Assembly: GCA_017615955.1 (NCBI GenBank)
Contig: JAFZZD010000472.1
Span: 1-6,563, forward strand
Length of the DNA: 6,563 nt
Direction of reading: 5' to 3'
From: Victivallales bacterium
GTDB lineage: Bacteria > Verrucomicrobiota > Lentisphaeria > Oligosphaerales > Oligosphaeraceae
The position numbers and the translations under genes were made by a program. The stretch's first letter is position 1, and the number at the start of each line of letters is the position of its first letter. This document shows positions 4,610-6,563 of this stretch, one piece after another. Below the pieces are notes generated by a model, which saw only the letters and a list, made by a program, of their open reading frames with translations, ran no database searches and was not told the DNA's origin.

Positions 4610-6563
4610 ATGACACAGGAACAGCAGATCATACAGCAGATACAGCAGAGGCTTGCTTCCGCGCAGATTGAGCGCAATGACAGCCTGGAGGACCTGGCCT
4701 CCCAGTACACCATAATGTGCGAAACCGTGCAGGAGCGCCTTGGCAGGTGCATGGATTATCTCGGCAAGGGCATGCGTTCCGAAGCTGTGAACGAGGCGGG
4801 CAATGAACCCAACTTGCTGGAGTACATTGACATGCTGAATTTCGAAGGCGTTGAGAAATGGTATAACCTATGCATAGACCTGGAATTGAGCGTTCCACCC
4901 CAGATTGACAAGGAGGCCTGCAAACGCCTCAAGGAAGCCGTGACTACAGAAGAAGGACTGGCACCGCTTATGCGTGAATACCGTCGTAGCGTGTATGTGG
5001 GCGACCATGAATTGAGCGTGCAGCTTCTGCGGAAGATTCGCGAAAAGGATCCCACCAATCCCAGCTGGGCTGTGAATCTGAAGCCATTGGAAGAAGAACT
5101 CATGCCGGAGCAGGTGCGGCGCACTGAATTGGCATTGCAGAAACTGGACATACGGGAACTCCGCAGGATGTATGCTGAATTCACCAATCCCCAGCGTGCC
5201 ACCGAGCCTCCAGCCGATATTATGCGCAAGTTGAAGACAGCCCTGCTGTCAGAACGTGCCTCCGACTTGAACATGGAGGCCAGCAATCTGATGCGGAAAT
5301 TACAGTTCAGCACCAGCGAGGAAGATGTGACCAGTACGGAGGCATTGCTGGAAAGCGCGAAGAAACTGTCCGAGGACGAGGCGTTCATAGATGTGCCGGG
5401 CGCCTGGAATGCAGTGCTGGCGGCTGCCAGGGAGATGCTGGACTTGCAGGCAAGGCGCAACGAGAAAAAGGCGGCATTCCTCAAGGAAGTGGAGGCATTC
5501 CAGAACAACCTCAATGCAGGGACATTGGATGAAATCACGTTGAGGCATGCCTGGGAGCACGTCTTGTCCTGGCAGATCCCGGTGTCGGATGTATTGAGAA
5601 GGCAAGTCGAGGAGACGCTTGCCGAGAAGAAGGCAGCCAAGGAGCGTCGCAAACGCATAATCACCATGAGCATCGCCAGCATTGTAGTCTTGCTTCTGGC
5701 GGCTGGCATCACTTTGTATCTTGTCACAGCCCGCCGCAACAGGCACAATGCCACCTTGGCTCATGTGCAGGAACTGTATTCAAAGGAGGAATACAACAAG
5801 GTGCTGGATTACATATCCATGCTGGGCACCCAGGACGCCGCTTTCGCCGCTTCGCCTGAAATACTTGACTTCAAACGCAAGGCACAGGATGAAATCAGGC
5901 ACAAGGAGGAACTGGCGGCCAACTACAAGGAAGTGCTGGATGAATTGGAAAGCATAAGGCGCAGGGGCTTCAGTTCCGCAAATCCAGCCAGGGTGACTGA
6001 ATTGCTGGGCAATGGACTGAACATAGCCAGTGAACTGAAGGACAACAGCAAGGCGAACCGCATCAAGAACTGGAAGCAGTCATACCAGGAATGGAATGAC
6101 AAGCGCATACATGATGCATCGTCCGTGGTTGTGCAGTGGGTGGCGTCCGTGCAGGCTGCCATGAAGGAGGCAAAGGCACATCCCTTTGTCAACCTGGAGG
6201 ATGAATTGGCGAAGATCGCGGAGTTGAGCGGGCGCAAGGAGGAGGCTCTCCAGTACCTTGCCAATGCAGGAGAATATGACAAGACCTCATTCGCTGAATG
6301 GGCGGAAAAACTCCAGGCTTGGGAAAGGGCCACCCAGGAGAAGGCGAATCAGAAGAAGGCATTGGAGGACGAGGTGACAAAGTTGCGGCAGGACATAGTC
6401 CTGGCTCTGCCAGACCTGGTGAAATACCGCACTTTGATCCAGCGGTACATTGAAATCGCGCCTAAGAACGATGAACTGGTGTTGGACTACAAGCGACTGT
6501 TGGCCAGCTATGACTTGTACTTGAGTGTGCCAGTTTTGAACACATTCAAGCTGGAAAAGATAC
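4610..6563 (+). CDS. Large charged helical protein with one transmembrane segment (3' end outside window)
   Basis: The reading frame is open from the ATG at 4610 to the window end (651 codons, incomplete). AAGGGG at 4599-4604, overlapping the stop of the GAP1-like gene, is a plausible ribosome binding site; the gap is 9 bp. There is no N-terminal signal peptide. Residues 1-349 are rich in Glu, Lys, Leu and Arg and look almost entirely alpha-helical. Residues 350-372 form one hydrophobic segment (ASIVVLLLAAGITLYLV at its core), flanked by basic clusters (KERRKR before, ARRNR after), so topology is ambiguous. Residues 373-651 are again helical and charged, with repeat-like pairs such as YSKEEYNKVLDYI that recall TPR or coiled-coil helices. 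I do not recognise a named family. It may correspond to helical partner proteins seen with GTPase/GAP1 loci, acting as a membrane anchor, scaffold or effector; that is inference. Confidence 0.85.
   Translation, partial: MTQEQQIIQQIQQRLASAQIERNDSLEDLASQYTIMCETVQERLGRCMDYLGKGMRSEAVNEAGNEPNLLEYIDMLNFEGVEKWYNLCIDLELSVPPQIDKEACKRLKEAVTTEEGLAPLMREYRRSVYVGDHELSVQLLRKIREKDPTNPSWAVNLKPLEEELMPEQVRRTELALQKLDIRELRRMYAEFTNPQRATEPPADIMRKLKTALLSERASDLNMEASNLMRKLQFSTSEEDVTSTEALLESAKKLSEDEAFIDVPGAWNAVLAAAREMLDLQARRNEKKAAFLKEVEAFQNNLNAGTLDEITLRHAWEHVLSWQIPVSDVLRRQVEETLAEKKAAKERRKRIITMSIASIVVLLLAAGITLYLVTARRNRHNATLAHVQELYSKEEYNKVLDYISMLGTQDAAFAASPEILDFKRKAQDEIRHKEELAANYKEVLDELESIRRRGFSSANPARVTELLGNGLNIASELKDNSKANRIKNWKQSYQEWNDKRIHDASSVVVQWVASVQAAMKEAKAHPFVNLEDELAKIAELSGRKEEALQYLANAGEYDKTSFAEWAEKLQAWERATQEKANQKKALEDEVTKLRQDIVLALPDLVKYRTLIQRYIEIAPKNDELVLDYKRLLASYDLYLSVPVLNTFKLEKI

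Noticed and set aside
4756..5754. A 332-codon open frame on the minus strand, antisense to the helical membrane protein gene
   Set aside because: Its product is a Ser/Leu/Arg-rich sequence typical of a reverse reading of Glu/Lys/Leu-rich helical coding DNA. No domain, ribosome binding site or operon context supports it.
1..6563. Recently acquired island or insertion sequence
   Set aside because: The same codon habits are visible in the ABC gene and all three module genes, and I saw no transposase, integrase, tRNA gene or terminal inverted repeats in the window.

Overview
The window comes from a bacterial chromosome of moderate GC content. All genes are on the + strand, and all four coding regions share a codon style with many TTG Leu, ATA Ile, CCA Pro and AGG Arg codons. 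The best-supported taxonomic hint is the pairing of an FHA/zinc-ribbon/GTPase protein with a protein beginning AYELVYTSA...RGFCTVA. I associate that pairing mainly with Planctomycetes and other members of the Planctomycetes-Verrucomicrobia-Lentisphaerae (PVC) group. This is an inference from remembered family members, not from a search.

Layout. Positions 1-36 hold a 7-bp tandem repeat (CAGTCCA, five copies, cut by the window edge). It runs almost directly into a complete sugar-type (RbsA/MglA family) ABC transporter ATPase at 47-1552. A roughly 255-bp intergenic stretch follows. Its first part holds two strong GC-rich hairpins, probably the end of the transporter transcript. Its second part is AT-rich and holds a plausible promoter and a clear ribosome binding site for the next gene.

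Positions 1808-6563 form a tight three-gene cluster with 6- and 9-bp gaps. (i) The first gene is an FHA domain joined to a split zinc ribbon and a P-loop GTPase with recognisable G1, G3, G4 and G5 motifs. (ii) The second encodes a 304-residue protein resembling the N-terminal domain of GTPase-associated protein 1 (GAP1). (iii) The third encodes a large, charged, mostly helical protein with one transmembrane segment near residue 350, still open at the window end.

How the genes may work together. The ABC ATPase looks like an unrelated neighbour that ends its own transcription unit. The three-gene cluster looks like a GTPase-centred signalling or conflict (defence-like) module. In this reading the FHA domain would read a phospho-threonine signal, the GTPase would act as a switch, the GAP1-like protein would be its dedicated partner, and the membrane-anchored helical protein would be scaffold, sensor or effector. 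GTPase/GAP1 associations of this kind have, as I recall, been described computationally among NTP-dependent biological conflict systems. The exact combination here (FHA fusion, short GAP1, single-pass helical protein) is what deserves attention. Any effector beyond position 6563 cannot be seen.
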